The notes under the pieces: model-generated
Told to the model about the DNA's origin: nothing
Database searches by the model: none
Seen by the model: only the letters and a program-made list of their open reading frames with translations
Assembly: GCF_029961185.1 (NCBI RefSeq)
Contig: NZ_JASBQQ010000002.1
Span: 248,001 to 312,000, forward strand
Reading direction: 5' to 3'
Source of the DNA: Albidovulum aestuarii
GTDB taxonomy: Bacteria; Pseudomonadota; Alphaproteobacteria; Rhodobacterales; Rhodobacteraceae
DNA length: 64,000 bases
Program-made: the position numbers and the translations under genes
Shown here: positions 45,302 through 54,340 of the stretch, piece after piece
Layout: every line of letters begins with the position of its first letter
Position numbering within the stretch: the first letter of the stretch is position 1

Positions 45302-45316
45302 GAACATAATAGGAAC
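45302..45316. promoter_or_regulatory. LexA-box match upstream of the PEP mutase-family gene
   Basis: GAACATAATAGGAAC fits GAAC-N7-GAAC and is nearly identical to the uvrA box GAACATTCTAGGAAC (13 of 15). It is 28 bp upstream of the gene starting at 45274 and 119 bp upstream of the SDR gene at 45435. Confidence 0.5.
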
Positions 45317-45434
45317 ATCTTTATCACACGGCAATCGCGTCCCGCCGATGACGCGAGGTTCCTCAAGACGGCCATAGTTTCGCCGTTTACAGATTGGATA
45401 CAACTTCACAACAAACTGGCCGAGAGACGCGCAG

Positions 45435-46208
45435 ATGTCGACCAAATGGACTATGATCACCGGTGCCTCCGAGGGGCTGGGCGTGGAATTCGCGCGCCTT
45501 GCGGCGGCCGAAGGGCGTGACCTGATCCTCGTCGCGCGTCAGGCCCAAAAGCTGGAACGTATGGCTGATGAGTTGCGCGCCAGGCACAATGTCGCCATCG
45601 AGGTGCTGCCGATCGACCTTTCGGACCCGAAGGCGGTTGAGGCCCTGTGGCGCCGGGCCGAGATGCGCCGCCATATCGACATCCTCGTGAACAACGCCGG
45701 GCTTGGTTATAACGGCCCTTTCACCGGCGTCGATTTCACCCGTGAGATGTCCTCAATCATGGTCAATGTGACGGCCCTCACAATACTGACCAAACGCGCG
45801 GTTGCGCACATGACCCGACAGGGCGGCGGACGCATCCTGAATGTGGGCTCCGCAGCCGGATTCATGCCGGGGCCGAACATGGCGGTCTACCACGCGACCA
45901 AGGCCTATGTGCTGTCGCTGACCGAGGCCGTGTCCGAAGAGCTGCGCGGCAGCCCGGTCACGGTGACGGCGCTTTGCCCCGGCGCAACGGTCACCAATTT
46001 CGCCAAGGATGCGCAGATGGAGGGAATCAAGCTCTTCAAGGCGTTGCCGCCTGCTTCAGCCAAACGCGTTGCGAAAGCGGGCTGGAAGGCGATGAAAAAG
46101 GGCAAGCGGATTCGCGTGACCGGCCTTCAGAACAAATTTTTCGCCTTTGCGCCACGGTTCGCGCCGCGCTTTCTCGTGCCCCGGATCGCTGCATTGTTCC
46201 TGAAATAG
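45435..46208 (+). CDS. Short-chain dehydrogenase/reductase
   Basis: 257 residues. NAD(P)-binding ITGASEGLGVEFAR at 7-20, NNAGLGY near 88, catalytic Ser region NVGSAAGF and YHATKAYVLS (Tyr-x-x-x-Lys). The end is hydrophobic and basic (FAPRFAPRFLVPRIAALFLK), suggesting membrane association. Substrate unknown. Ribosome site weak. Confidence 0.88.
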   Translation: MSTKWTMITGASEGLGVEFARLAAAEGRDLILVARQAQKLERMADELRARHNVAIEVLPIDLSDPKAVEALWRRAEMRRHIDILVNNAGLGYNGPFTGVDFTREMSSIMVNVTALTILTKRAVAHMTRQGGGRILNVGSAAGFMPGPNMAVYHATKAYVLSLTEAVSEELRGSPVTVTALCPGATVTNFAKDAQMEGIKLFKALPPASAKRVAKAGWKAMKKGKRIRVTGLQNKFFAFAPRFAPRFLVPRIAALFLK

Positions 46209-46222
46209 AACCGCCGGACCCG

Positions 46223-46236
46223 CGTTAGCGCCACCA
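46223..46236. promoter_or_regulatory. Weak CceR-like site upstream of the class I aldolase
   Basis: CGTTAGCGCCACCA matches TGTTAGCGCTAACA at 11 of 14 positions, 83-96 bp before the aldolase start. Suggestive only because the gene is glycolytic/gluconeogenic. Confidence 0.25.
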
Positions 46237-46318
46237 CGTTTGCATGGGCCGCGCGAAGCGCCTAGAAGCCGGGATCAGGATTTGATCCATGGGTTTCAGC
46301 ATTCCGGCGGAGGTAGAC

Positions 46319-47212
46319 ATGTCGCGGCAAAAACAGGCAGAACAGATGCGGTCGGGCAAGGGTTTCATCGCGGCCCTGGACCAGAGCGGCGGCTCCACCC
46401 CGAAGGCCCTGAAACTCTACGGCATTGGCGAAAGCGCCTATTCGAATGACGCCGAGATGTTCGGGCTCATCCACCAGATGCGCGCCCGCATCGCCACGTC
46501 GCCCGCCTTCACCGGCGAGCGCGTGATCGGCGCGATCCTGTTCGAAAAGACCATGGACAGCGAGATCGGCGGCAAGCCCTCGGCGACCTTTCTTTGGGAA
46601 GATCGCGGCGTGGTTCCATTCCTGAAGATCGACAAAGGACTTGAGGAGGCCAAGGACGGCGTGAAGCTGATGAAGCCCATTGACGGCCTCAACGCTCTCC
46701 TGAGCCGCGCGGTCAAGGCAGGTATCTTCGGAACCAAGGAACGCTCGGTCATCGACGCGGCCAACCCGGCGGGTATTGCGGCCATTGTGGCGCAGCAATT
46801 CGATCTGGGTCGTCAGGTGCTGGCCCATGGCCTCGTGCCGATCATCGAACCCGAGGTCACGATCTCCATCGCCGACAAGGCCGAGGCCGAGGACATCCTG
46901 CTGGCGGAACTGAAAAAGCATCTCGACGCGCTGCCCGCCGACCAGCAGGTGATGCTGAAACTAACCCTGCCGACCAAGGCCAATCTTTACAAGCCGCTGG
47001 TCGATCATCCGCGCGTGATGCGGGTCGTGGCTTTGTCGGGCGGTTACAGCCGCGATGAGGCGAACGCGCTTCTGGCCCAGAATACAGGCATGATCGCCAG
47101 CTTCAGCCGCGCCCTGACCGAGGGGCTTTCGGCGCAGCAATCGGACGCGGAATTCAACGCGGTTCTGGATACCACGATCCAGTCGATCCGAGACGCCTCG
47201 GTCGCAGGTTGA
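46319..47212 (+). CDS. fda: Class I fructose-bisphosphate aldolase
   Basis: 297 residues of the bacterial class I aldolase family (pfam Glycolytic type), starting with [20 protein letters not shown]. Schiff-base-type Lys are in [11 protein letters not shown] and [14 protein letters not shown]. It splits fructose 1,6-bisphosphate to triose phosphates. The start follows GGAGG. Length matches bacterial FdaB-type enzymes rather than eukaryotic class I enzymes of about 360. Confidence 0.93.
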   Translation: MSRQKQAEQMRSGKGFIAALDQSGGSTPKALKLYGIGESAYSNDAEMFGLIHQMRARIATSPAFTGERVIGAILFEKTMDSEIGGKPSATFLWEDRGVVPFLKIDKGLEEAKDGVKLMKPIDGLNALLSRAVKAGIFGTKERSVIDAANPAGIAAIVAQQFDLGRQVLAHGLVPIIEPEVTISIADKAEAEDILLAELKKHLDALPADQQVMLKLTLPTKANLYKPLVDHPRVMRVVALSGGYSRDEANALLAQNTGMIASFSRALTEGLSAQQSDAEFNAVLDTTIQSIRDASVAG

Positions 47213-47244
47213 TCGGGCAAAAACCCGCAAAAACCTTGGGAAAA

Positions 47245-47293
47245 TCGCGAAGGGGGATTCCCTTCGCGAATCACCTGTGCAATGATTCGCGAA
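47245..47293 (+). other. Two mutually exclusive stem-loops between aldolase and ftsB
   Basis: Arm 1 TCGCGAAGGG (47245-47254) pairs with CCCTTCGCGA (47260-47269). Overlapping it, TTCGCGAATCA (47263-47273) pairs with TGATTCGCGAA (47283-47293). Both stems are perfect and share bases 47263-47269, so only one can form at a time. No U-run follows either. Confidence 0.55.
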
Positions 47294-47327
47294 CCCGCCC
47301 GCAAGAGGCGGTGAAACGAGGCAGAGC

Positions 47328-47630
47328 ATGAATGCACCCCGCAAACGCCCGGCCCTTGCCATGGCGCTGTATCTGATGACGGCGTCCGCGCTTGGCTTCT
47401 ACTTCACCTTTGCCGCAGTGCAGGGTGACTTCGGCGTGTTCCGGCGGGTGCAGGCGACGGCCGAACGGGACGCTCTTATCGCCGAGCGCGACCGGCTGAA
47501 ATCCGAGGTCGCGCGAATGGCAAACCTGACCCGCCGCCTGTCCGACACCTATCTCGATCTAGACCTTTTAGATGAACGCGCCCGGGACGTCCTTGGCCTC
47601 GTGCGCGCCGACGAGATCGTCATTCACTAA
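47328..47630 (+). CDS. ftsB: Septum formation initiator family protein (FtsB/DivIC)
   Basis: 100 residues: one transmembrane helix (about 11-30, AMALYLMTASALGFYFTFAA) followed by a coiled coil (RDALIAERDRLKSEVARMAN) and a C-terminal ERARDVLGLVRADEIVI segment. This is the FtsB architecture of the divisome FtsQLB complex. Its place ahead of pdhA is common in alphaproteobacteria. The repeat and operator between it and pdhA suggest separate transcription. Confidence 0.88.
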   Translation: MNAPRKRPALAMALYLMTASALGFYFTFAAVQGDFGVFRRVQATAERDALIAERDRLKSEVARMANLTRRLSDTYLDLDLLDERARDVLGLVRADEIVIH

Positions 47631-47657
47631 GGCATCCAGGCAGAGCACGCCTTTCAT

Positions 47658-47718
47658 CACTTTCTGTCGAAAAATACTCCGGGGGTCCGGGGGTGGAACC
47701 CCCGGCGGGTCGGATCGC
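47658..47718 (+). repeat. Interspersed repeat copy C (CACTTTCTGTC core) with hairpin
   Basis: CACTTTCTGTC, GA, AAAATACTCC, then CCGGGGG/CCCCCGG stem-loop. Lies between ftsB and pdhA. Confidence 0.8.
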
Positions 47719-47789
47719 CACGGCGGTCCGATATTGCGGCTGCCGCGCACAAATATTTCTCGCGATTCAATCGCTGTTGCGCTATAAGA

Positions 47790-47807
47790 TAGTTTAACGT
47801 TGAACTA
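47790..47807. promoter_or_regulatory. Palindromic operator upstream of pdhA, shared with lpdA
   Basis: TAGTTTAACGTTGAACTA is an 18-bp palindrome with one mismatch, centred about 36 bp before the pdhA ATG. The outer bases agree with the site before lpdA. A TATAAG hexamer just upstream could be the -10 element, so binding would block transcription. Confidence 0.65.
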
Positions 47808-47834
47808 CTTTCTCGCCATTGGGAGGTTCTCGGC

Positions 47835-48824
47835 ATGGCCGCAAGAAAAAGCGCCGCGAAATCAAATACATCGAAAGAAGAATTGCTCACCTATTACCGT
47901 GAGATGCTGCTCATCCGCCGATTCGAGGAAAAGGCGGGCCAGCTTTACGGCATGGGCCTGATCGGCGGTTTCTGCCACCTCTATATCGGGCAGGAGGCGG
48001 TTGTCGTCGGGTTAGAGGCAGCGGCCGAAGAGGGCGACAAGCGCATCACCTCCTACCGCGACCACGGCCATATGCTGGCCTGCGGCATGGACCCCAAGGG
48101 CGTCATGGCCGAACTGACGGGCCGTGAGGGCGGCCTTTCAAAAGGCAAGGGTGGCTCCATGCACATGTTCTCGAAAGAGAAGCATTTCTATGGCGGCCAC
48201 GGCATCGTCGGCGCCCAGGTGCCCTTGGGTGCCGGTCTCGCCTTTGCTGACAAGTACAAAGACAACAAACGCGTGACCTTCGCCTATTTCGGTGATGGTG
48301 CCGCGAACCAGGGCCAGGTTTATGAGACCTTCAACATGGCGGCCCTGTGGAAGCTGCCGGTGATCTTCGTGATCGAGAATAACCAGTATGCGATGGGCAC
48401 GGCGCAGAAGCGCTCCACCTCGACGCCCGAACTTCACACCCGCGGCCTCGCCTTCGGTATCCCGGGTGAGACGGTCGACGGTATGGACGTTCTGGCGGTG
48501 AAGGCCGCGAGCGAGAAGGCCACTGAACACTGCCGCGCAGGCAAGGGCCCCTACATCCTCGAGATCATGACCTACCGCTATCGCGGCCATTCGATGTCGG
48601 ACCCGGCCAAGTACCGGACCCGCGAGGAAGTCCAGAAGATGCGCGATGAACGCGACCCGATCGAACATGTGCGCGAACTGCTTTTGCAGGGCAAACATGC
48701 GACCGATGACGACCTGAAGGCCATCGACAAGGAGATCAAGGCCGTCGTCAACGAGGCCGCCGAGTTTTCCAAGACCAGCCCGGAACCGTCGCTCGACGAG
48801 CTCTGGACCGACATCTACGCGTAA
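47835..48824 (+). CDS. pdhA: Pyruvate dehydrogenase E1 component, alpha subunit
   Basis: 329 residues. Thiamin diphosphate motif [20 protein letters not shown] to ENNQYAMG near 155-187, and the phosphorylation-loop region [19 protein letters not shown]. With PdhB it decarboxylates pyruvate and loads acetyl groups on lipoyl domains. GGGAGG ribosome site. First gene of pdhA-pdhB-pdhC; the lpdA gene for E3 is elsewhere but shares an operator. Confidence 0.97.
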   Translation: MAARKSAAKSNTSKEELLTYYREMLLIRRFEEKAGQLYGMGLIGGFCHLYIGQEAVVVGLEAAAEEGDKRITSYRDHGHMLACGMDPKGVMAELTGREGGLSKGKGGSMHMFSKEKHFYGGHGIVGAQVPLGAGLAFADKYKDNKRVTFAYFGDGAANQGQVYETFNMAALWKLPVIFVIENNQYAMGTAQKRSTSTPELHTRGLAFGIPGETVDGMDVLAVKAASEKATEHCRAGKGPYILEIMTYRYRGHSMSDPAKYRTREEVQKMRDERDPIEHVRELLLQGKHATDDDLKAIDKEIKAVVNEAAEFSKTSPEPSLDELWTDIYA

Positions 48825-48837
48825 GGGGGACACGCAT

Positions 48838-50205
48838 ATGGCTACCGAAATTCTCATGCCCGCGCTTTCCCCGACGATGGAGGAAGGTAAGCTTGCGAAA
48901 TGGCTGGTGAAGGAGGGCGATACAGTGTCGTCCGGCCAGATCCTGGCCGAGATTGAAACCGACAAGGCGACGATGGAATTTGAGGCGGTCGATGAAGGTG
49001 TCGTCGGCCGCATCCTCGTCGCCGAGGGCACCGAAGGCGTGAAGGTTAATACGCCCATCGCGGTGCTGGTTGAGGAAGGCGAAAGCGCAGATGCAGCACC
49101 GGCCGCTGCCGCCGCTCCGGCGGCTGAGGCCCCTGCCCCCGCTCCCGCCGTTGCGGCGCCCGCAGCAGCCGCACCCGCAACGCCGAAAGCGGACACCTCG
49201 CCCGACTGGCCGGCAGGCACAGCGATGAAAACCATGACCGTGCGCGAGGCTCTGCGCGAGGCCATGGCCGAAGAGATGCGCCGCGATCAGGACGTCTATC
49301 TGATGGGCGAGGAAGTCGGCGAATATCAGGGCGCCTACAAGATCAGCCAGGGGCTCTTGGACGAGTTCAGCGACAAGCGCGTGATCGACACGCCGATCAC
49401 CGAACACGGCTTTGCCGGGATCGCGGTCGGTTCCGCCTTTGGCGGCCTGAAGCCCATCGTCGAGTTCATGACCTTCAACTTCGCGATGCAGGCGATCGAC
49501 CACATCATCAACTCGGCCGCAAAGACGCTCTACATGTCGGGTGGCCAGATGGGGTGTCCGATTGTCTTCCGGGGCCCGAACGGCGCGGCGGCCCGCGTGG
49601 CTGCCCAGCACAGCCAGGACTACGCCGCATGGTACGCACAGATCCCCGGCCTGAAAGTCGTGCAGCCCTATTCGGCGGCTGACGCCAAGGGCCTCTTGAA
49701 ATCGGCGATCCGCGATCCGAACCCGGTCATCTTCCTTGAGAATGAGATCCTCTATGGCCGCTCCTTCGAGGTGCCGGATATGGACGATTTTACAATCCCC
49801 TTCGGCAAGGCCAAGATCTGGCGCGAAGGCACGGATGTGACGCTGGTATCGTTCGGCATCGGTATGACCCACACGCTGGACGCGGCCGACAAGCTCGCCG
49901 CCGAGGGGATCAGCGCCGAGGTGATCGATCTTCGGACGCTGCGCCCCATCGACTACGACTCGGTCATCGCCTCCGTCATGAAGACCAACCGCTGTGTAAC
50001 GGTCGAGGAAGGCTGGCCCGTCGCGTCAATCGGCAACCACCTCTCTGCAGTGATCATGGAACGCGCGTTCGACTACCTCGACGCGCCCGTAATCAACTGC
50101 ACGGGCAAGGACGTGCCGATGCCCTACGCGGCGAACCTCGAAAAACACGCGCTGATCACCTCGGACGAGGTCGTGGCGGCGGTCAAGCAAGTCACCTACC
50201 GGTAA
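48838..50205 (+). CDS. pdhB: Pyruvate dehydrogenase E1 component, beta subunit with N-terminal lipoyl domain
   Basis: 455 residues. A lipoyl domain (1-78, lipoyl Lys43 in [14 protein letters not shown]), an Ala/Pro linker (about 82-120) and the E1-beta domain ([20 protein letters not shown] to the end). Having a lipoyl domain on E1-beta is characteristic of many alphaproteobacteria. The lipoyl domain is almost the same as that of E2 downstream even at DNA level. 13 bp after pdhA, 12 bp before pdhC. Confidence 0.97.
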   Translation: MATEILMPALSPTMEEGKLAKWLVKEGDTVSSGQILAEIETDKATMEFEAVDEGVVGRILVAEGTEGVKVNTPIAVLVEEGESADAAPAAAAAPAAEAPAPAPAVAAPAAAAPATPKADTSPDWPAGTAMKTMTVREALREAMAEEMRRDQDVYLMGEEVGEYQGAYKISQGLLDEFSDKRVIDTPITEHGFAGIAVGSAFGGLKPIVEFMTFNFAMQAIDHIINSAAKTLYMSGGQMGCPIVFRGPNGAAARVAAQHSQDYAAWYAQIPGLKVVQPYSAADAKGLLKSAIRDPNPVIFLENEILYGRSFEVPDMDDFTIPFGKAKIWREGTDVTLVSFGIGMTHTLDAADKLAAEGISAEVIDLRTLRPIDYDSVIASVMKTNRCVTVEEGWPVASIGNHLSAVIMERAFDYLDAPVINCTGKDVPMPYAANLEKHALITSDEVVAAVKQVTYR

Positions 50206-50217
50206 GGAGACCGAGAC

Positions 50218-51510
50218 ATGGCAACCGAAATTCTGATGCCCGCTCTGTCACCGACGATGGAGGAAGGCACGCTCGCGAAATGGCTGGTGAAGGAGGGCGA
50301 TACCGTGTCCTCCGGCGACATCCTGGCCGAGATCGAGACCGACAAGGCGACGATGGAGTTCGAGGCGGTCGATGAGGGGATCGTTGGCCGCATCCTCGTC
50401 GCCGAAGGGACGGCGGGTGTGAAGGTAAACACCCCCATCGCCGTTCTGGTTGAGGAAGGTGAAAGCGCCGATGCGGCCCCCGCCCCGGCAGCGGCACCTG
50501 CTGCGGCCGCCCCCGCCCCGGCTGCGGCCGCGCCGACGGCTGCAGCACCGGCACCAGCCCCCGCCGCACCGAAACCGGACGGCAAGCGTGTGATCGCCTC
50601 GCCGCTCGCACGCCGGTTGGCAAAGGAAAAGGGCATCGACATCGCGACCCTGACCGGCTCCGGCCCGCATGGGCGGATCGTCAAGGCCGATGTCGAGGGT
50701 GCGAGCGCGGCGCCGAAGGCCGCGGCCCCTGCGGCGGCACCGGCAGCCGCCCCTGCGGCTCCGGCGGCAGCTCCTGCCGGGCCGTCGGCCGATATGGTTG
50801 CGCGGATGTACGAGGGCCGGGAATATGAGGAAATCCCGCTCGACGGCATGCGCAAGACCATCGCGGCCCGGCTGACCGAGGCCAAGCAGACGATCCCGCA
50901 TTTCTACCTGCGTCGTGAGGTGCAGCTTGATGCACTGATGAAGTTCCGCGGTCAGCTCAACGCCCAGCTCGAAGGGCGCGGCGTAAAACTGTCGGTCAAC
51001 GACTTCATCATCAAAGCCTGCGCGCTGGCGCTGCAGGATGTGCCCGATGCCAATGCGGTCTGGGCGGGCGACCGGATGCTGAAACTGAAACCTTCAGACG
51101 TGGCCGTCGCGGTCGCCATCGAGGGCGGCCTCTTCACGCCGGTTCTGAAGGATGCGCACCAGAAGACAATCTCAGCACTTTCGGCGGAAATGAAGGACCT
51201 CGCGACCCGGGCGCGGAACCGCAAGCTCGCCCCCCACGAATATCAGGGTGGCAGCTTCGCGATTTCCAACCTTGGCATGATGGGGATCGAAAATTTCGAC
51301 GCGGTCATCAACCCGCCGCATGGCGCGATCCTTGCCGTCGGCGCGGGCATCAAGAAGCCGGTCGTGAAGGCGGATGGAGAGATTGGCGTCGCAACCGTGA
51401 TGTCGATGACGCTTTCGGTCGATCATCGGGTCATCGACGGCGCGCTCGGCGCCGAGCTTCTGAAAGCCATCGTCGGCTATCTCGAAAGCCCGATGTCGAT
51501 GCTGGCCTGA
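50218..51510 (+). CDS. pdhC: Dihydrolipoyllysine-residue acetyltransferase (E2)
   Basis: 430 residues. Lipoyl domain at 1-78 (Lys43), Ala/Pro linker, peripheral-subunit-binding domain at about 122-160 ([19 protein letters not shown]), a second Ala/Pro linker, and the catalytic domain ending in [16 protein letters not shown] with the active His and Asp. It forms the core of the complex and makes acetyl-CoA. A single lipoyl domain here plus one on E1-beta gives two swinging arms per unit. Confidence 0.97.
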   Translation: MATEILMPALSPTMEEGTLAKWLVKEGDTVSSGDILAEIETDKATMEFEAVDEGIVGRILVAEGTAGVKVNTPIAVLVEEGESADAAPAPAAAPAAAAPAPAAAAPTAAAPAPAPAAPKPDGKRVIASPLARRLAKEKGIDIATLTGSGPHGRIVKADVEGASAAPKAAAPAAAPAAAPAAPAAAPAGPSADMVARMYEGREYEEIPLDGMRKTIAARLTEAKQTIPHFYLRREVQLDALMKFRGQLNAQLEGRGVKLSVNDFIIKACALALQDVPDANAVWAGDRMLKLKPSDVAVAVAIEGGLFTPVLKDAHQKTISALSAEMKDLATRARNRKLAPHEYQGGSFAISNLGMMGIENFDAVINPPHGAILAVGAGIKKPVVKADGEIGVATVMSMTLSVDHRVIDGALGAELLKAIVGYLESPMSMLA

Positions 51511-51565
51511 TCTGACGGGCGGGAGGTCACACTCCCGCCCCTCGCACCATGGGCGGCCAATCCAG

Positions 51566-52429
51566 ATGACCCGGATTCTCGTTCTTCATACCGGTGGCAC
51601 CGTCGGCATGGCGCATGGCCCTAATGGCCTCGCGCCTCAGCCGGGGCTTGTGGAGGAAGCGCTTATCCGCCTCGCACCACCCAAGCTCGATCTGACGATT
51701 CATAGTTTTGACCCATTGATCGACAGCGCCGAAATGGGACCTGCGATCTGGAACCGGCTGATCGACCGGATCACGGAATGGTCGGGGGACGGCATCATCA
51801 TCACCCACGGCACCGATACGATGGCCTTCACCGGTGCTGCCCTGTCTGGGGCACTGCCGGGATTGCCGATCCCCGTCGTTCTGACCGGTTCGATGAAGCC
51901 CCTCGGGGTGCCGGGGGACGCCGAGTCCAACCTCATTCTGGCACTCGATGCCGTCAGCGGAGCGGCCCCGGGCGTCTGGCTTGCCTTCGCCGGGCGCATT
52001 CTGACGGGCGCGTCCGTGGTAAAGCACCATTCTTCCGCGCCCGATTCCTTTCGCGAGACGCAAGCTGCGGTGCCGATGCGTGGTTCCTTCGCACCAAGAC
52101 ACTTTCCTGATCGCAAGCTCGCCATCCTGACTCTCGCCCCGGGCTTCGGGGCTGCGGTCGATGCATTGGGCGCAGCCCTTGAACACCTCGATGGGGCCAT
52201 CCTCAGGGTCTTCGGTGCCGGTACCATGATGCAGGACCCGAAGCTGCTGTCGGTGCTCGCTGCCGCAACCGGACGTGGCTGCCGGATCGTTGCCGTAAGT
52301 CAATGCGAACGCGGAGGGCTTACCCCCGGCGCCTATGCCGCCGGAGAAGCATTGTGGGCGTCAGGAGTTGAAAACGGCGGCACGAAGACAGCCGAACGCG
52401 CGCTCGCCGATCTCTGGCTCGACCTCTGA
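51566..52429 (+). CDS. Asparaginase/glutaminase family protein, short
   Basis: 287 residues. The first catalytic Thr is in VLHTGGTVGM and the second Thr-Asp in THGTDTMAFT; Lys in VLTGSMKPLG. The second half has GGTKTAERALADL near the end. Typical enzymes are about 330 residues, so the C-terminal domain looks compact. Type I cytoplasmic form, no signal peptide. It could be transcribed with the pdh genes, but a 55-bp gap with an inverted-repeat-like GC stretch intervenes. Confidence 0.85.
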   Translation: MTRILVLHTGGTVGMAHGPNGLAPQPGLVEEALIRLAPPKLDLTIHSFDPLIDSAEMGPAIWNRLIDRITEWSGDGIIITHGTDTMAFTGAALSGALPGLPIPVVLTGSMKPLGVPGDAESNLILALDAVSGAAPGVWLAFAGRILTGASVVKHHSSAPDSFRETQAAVPMRGSFAPRHFPDRKLAILTLAPGFGAAVDALGAALEHLDGAILRVFGAGTMMQDPKLLSVLAAATGRGCRIVAVSQCERGGLTPGAYAAGEALWASGVENGGTKTAERALADLWLDL

Positions 52430-52442
52430 CGCCAAAGCGGGG

Positions 52443-53252
52443 TCAGACGCCGTCGTCGATGATCTGATCCATCGTCAGCGCGGGCTGCTCGCAGCCAGCC
52501 TCACCCACGACACGCGCGGGTACGCCCGCGACGGTGGTGCACTTCGGCACTTCGTGCAGCACGACAGACCCCGCCGCGATGCGAGAGCAGTCGCCCACCT
52601 TGATATTGCCGAGGATCTTTGCGCCCGCTCCGATCAGCACACCATTGCCAATCTTCGGATGACGGTCGCCATCTTCCTTGCCGGTGCCGCCAAGCGTCAC
52701 CGAGTGCAGCATCGAAACGTTGTCACCAACCACAGCCGTCTCGCCAATAACGATGGAATGCGCGTGGTCGATCATAATCCCCTTGCCCACGACGGCGCCG
52801 GGATGAATGTCGACACCAAAGACTTCACTCACGCGCATCTGCACAAAATAGGCCAGATCGCGCCGTCCGGTCTGCCACAACCAGTGGCCGATCCGGTAGC
52901 ACTGAACTGCCTGAAATCCCTTGAAAAAAAGCACCGGCTGCAGGAACCGGTGGCAGGCCGGGTCGCGGTCATAGACCGCGACGATATCGGCACGCGCTGA
53001 CTGCCCGATTTCGGGATCAGCGGCATAGGCCTCGTCGGCAATCTCGCGCAGGATCTGCTCGCTCATCTCGCCGGAGGCAAGCTTCAGGGAGAAGCGGTAG
53101 GCGAGCGCGCGCTCCAGCGAGGGGTGATGCAGAAGGCTGGAATGTATGAGCCCGCCCAAAAGCGGCTCATCGCGAACCGCCGCACGGGCCTCTTCGCAAA
53201 TATGCGACCAGACCGGATCGACCTGAGCAACCTTACGTTTCGTTTCCGCCAT
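52443..53252 (-). CDS. cysE: Serine O-acetyltransferase
   Basis: 269 residues from ATG 53252. The N-terminal helical domain (VWSHICEEARAAVRDEPLLG) is followed by left-handed beta-helix hexapeptides (IHPGAVVGKGIMIDHAHSIV, KILGNIKVGDCSRI). It makes O-acetylserine for cysteine synthesis. It lies directly downstream of the GTA remnant, the same neighbour I recall for RcGTA clusters in other Rhodobacterales. A convergent neighbour is the asparaginase gene. Confidence 0.95.
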   Translation of the reverse strand: MAETKRKVAQVDPVWSHICEEARAAVRDEPLLGGLIHSSLLHHPSLERALAYRFSLKLASGEMSEQILREIADEAYAADPEIGQSARADIVAVYDRDPACHRFLQPVLFFKGFQAVQCYRIGHWLWQTGRRDLAYFVQMRVSEVFGVDIHPGAVVGKGIMIDHAHSIVIGETAVVGDNVSMLHSVTLGGTGKEDGDRHPKIGNGVLIGAGAKILGNIKVGDCSRIAAGSVVLHEVPKCTTVAGVPARVVGEAGCEQPALTMDQIIDDGV

Positions 53253-53331
53253 GACGGTGCCCTCCGCTTGCAGACCCTTTATAGCAGATAGAGATAGGGC
53301 GCAAAACCGGAAGAGGAAAGGCAATGGATCA

Positions 53332-53625
53332 TCAAGTTTTGCGATGCTTCCAATCAAGCAGTGTTTCAATCACCGCTGCCATCGCTTCCAGATAGCGCAG
53401 ATCCGACAGAAACGGCTCAGTGACTTTGGCAGCTTTGCCCATGACAGCCCCGGCAAGACTGCCATTCCCCCAAGAAGGATGCGACCGACCCGTATGCTTG
53501 CGATACAGGTCCGCCGCATGGGCGCATTCCAGAACCCGGCGTATCTCAGAAACACGGCACGCAGGCGGCAGATCGACAACCGCCCTTGCCACCGCAACTA
53601 CATCGCCATGGATGACCTGCCGCAT
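53332..53625 (-). CDS. GTA-cluster accessory protein (DUF7742-like)
   Basis: 97 residues starting MRQVIHGDVVAVARAVVDLP and including AADLYRKHTGRSHPSWGNGS. I recognise this as the small protein usually encoded just after gp15 in Rhodobacterales gene transfer agent clusters. Function unknown. It lies 5 bp downstream of the DUF2793 gene, and 79 bp before cysE. Confidence 0.7.
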   Translation of the reverse strand: MRQVIHGDVVAVARAVVDLPPACRVSEIRRVLECAHAADLYRKHTGRSHPSWGNGSLAGAVMGKAAKVTEPFLSDLRYLEAMAAVIETLLDWKHRKT

Positions 53626-53629
53626 GTCC

Positions 53630-54340
53630 TCACAGATCCGGCAAGGCGAGTTCTATGTAGTGGACGGCGATGCGGACTTCTCCTCCCGAAAAATCTCCAC
53701 CCTCGGCATCAAGCTGCATCGCCTCGGGCACATAAAATGTCGTGGGCTGCCCCAGCAAACCGCGTGCCCAGGACCCGGCAGACAAGCCAAGGCCCGAGCC
53801 ATAGCGCCCAACGGCCCCGGGATTGCCCAACGCCCACCCCGTCAGAGTTCCGGTAATGTCGGTGATCACCCGTGCAGTGGCCCCTAACACAACGGCATTC
53901 GACGGGATAATGATCGCACTCGTCGAAACCGTTCCAGCGGTTATTACGTGGTCGATTTCCGCCACTTTCATGGCAAGGCCCGCGTTATTGGGCGACAACG
54001 TCGCCATCCCCGCCCGCCACGCGGCACCGTCAAATAGCGCCGAGCCACCCTCATCGAGGATCGTTGCCGACCAGCCACGTTTTGGGTCAACGAACTCCCA
54101 GCCACCGTTCGTGCCGATGGCAATCTTGCCGTCCTGCCCGGACCACTCATTGACTGCGCCAACCGGCACACCAAAGCAGGCCCCGTCGATGACGACCGCC
54201 GGTGGCAGGGCCATGCTCTTGGAGATCAGCACAAGTTGCACAAGCCCATCGAGCCGAGTCATCGCCTCGTTCACGGTCACATGTTTCTGCGCTTGCGCCG
54301 GTTGCAAAAGTGGCAGGCCAAGCTGGTTGGTATTAGACAT
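53630..54340 (-). CDS. DUF2793 protein of the GTA tail region
   Basis: 236 residues from ATG 54340. The N-terminus LGLPLLQPAQAQKHVTVNEA is the DUF2793 hallmark, with WEFVDPKRGW and ILDEGGSALFDG following. These are phage/GTA tail or head-spike associated proteins often following gp15. Its start overlaps the stop of the fusion gene upstream by 8 bp. The middle region resembles a fibre repeat. Intact, so translation from this operon would still make it. Confidence 0.82.
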   Translation of the reverse strand: MSNTNQLGLPLLQPAQAQKHVTVNEAMTRLDGLVQLVLISKSMALPPAVVIDGACFGVPVGAVNEWSGQDGKIAIGTNGGWEFVDPKRGWSATILDEGGSALFDGAAWRAGMATLSPNNAGLAMKVAEIDHVITAGTVSTSAIIIPSNAVVLGATARVITDITGTLTGWALGNPGAVGRYGSGLGLSAGSWARGLLGQPTTFYVPEAMQLDAEGGDFSGGEVRIAVHYIELALPDL

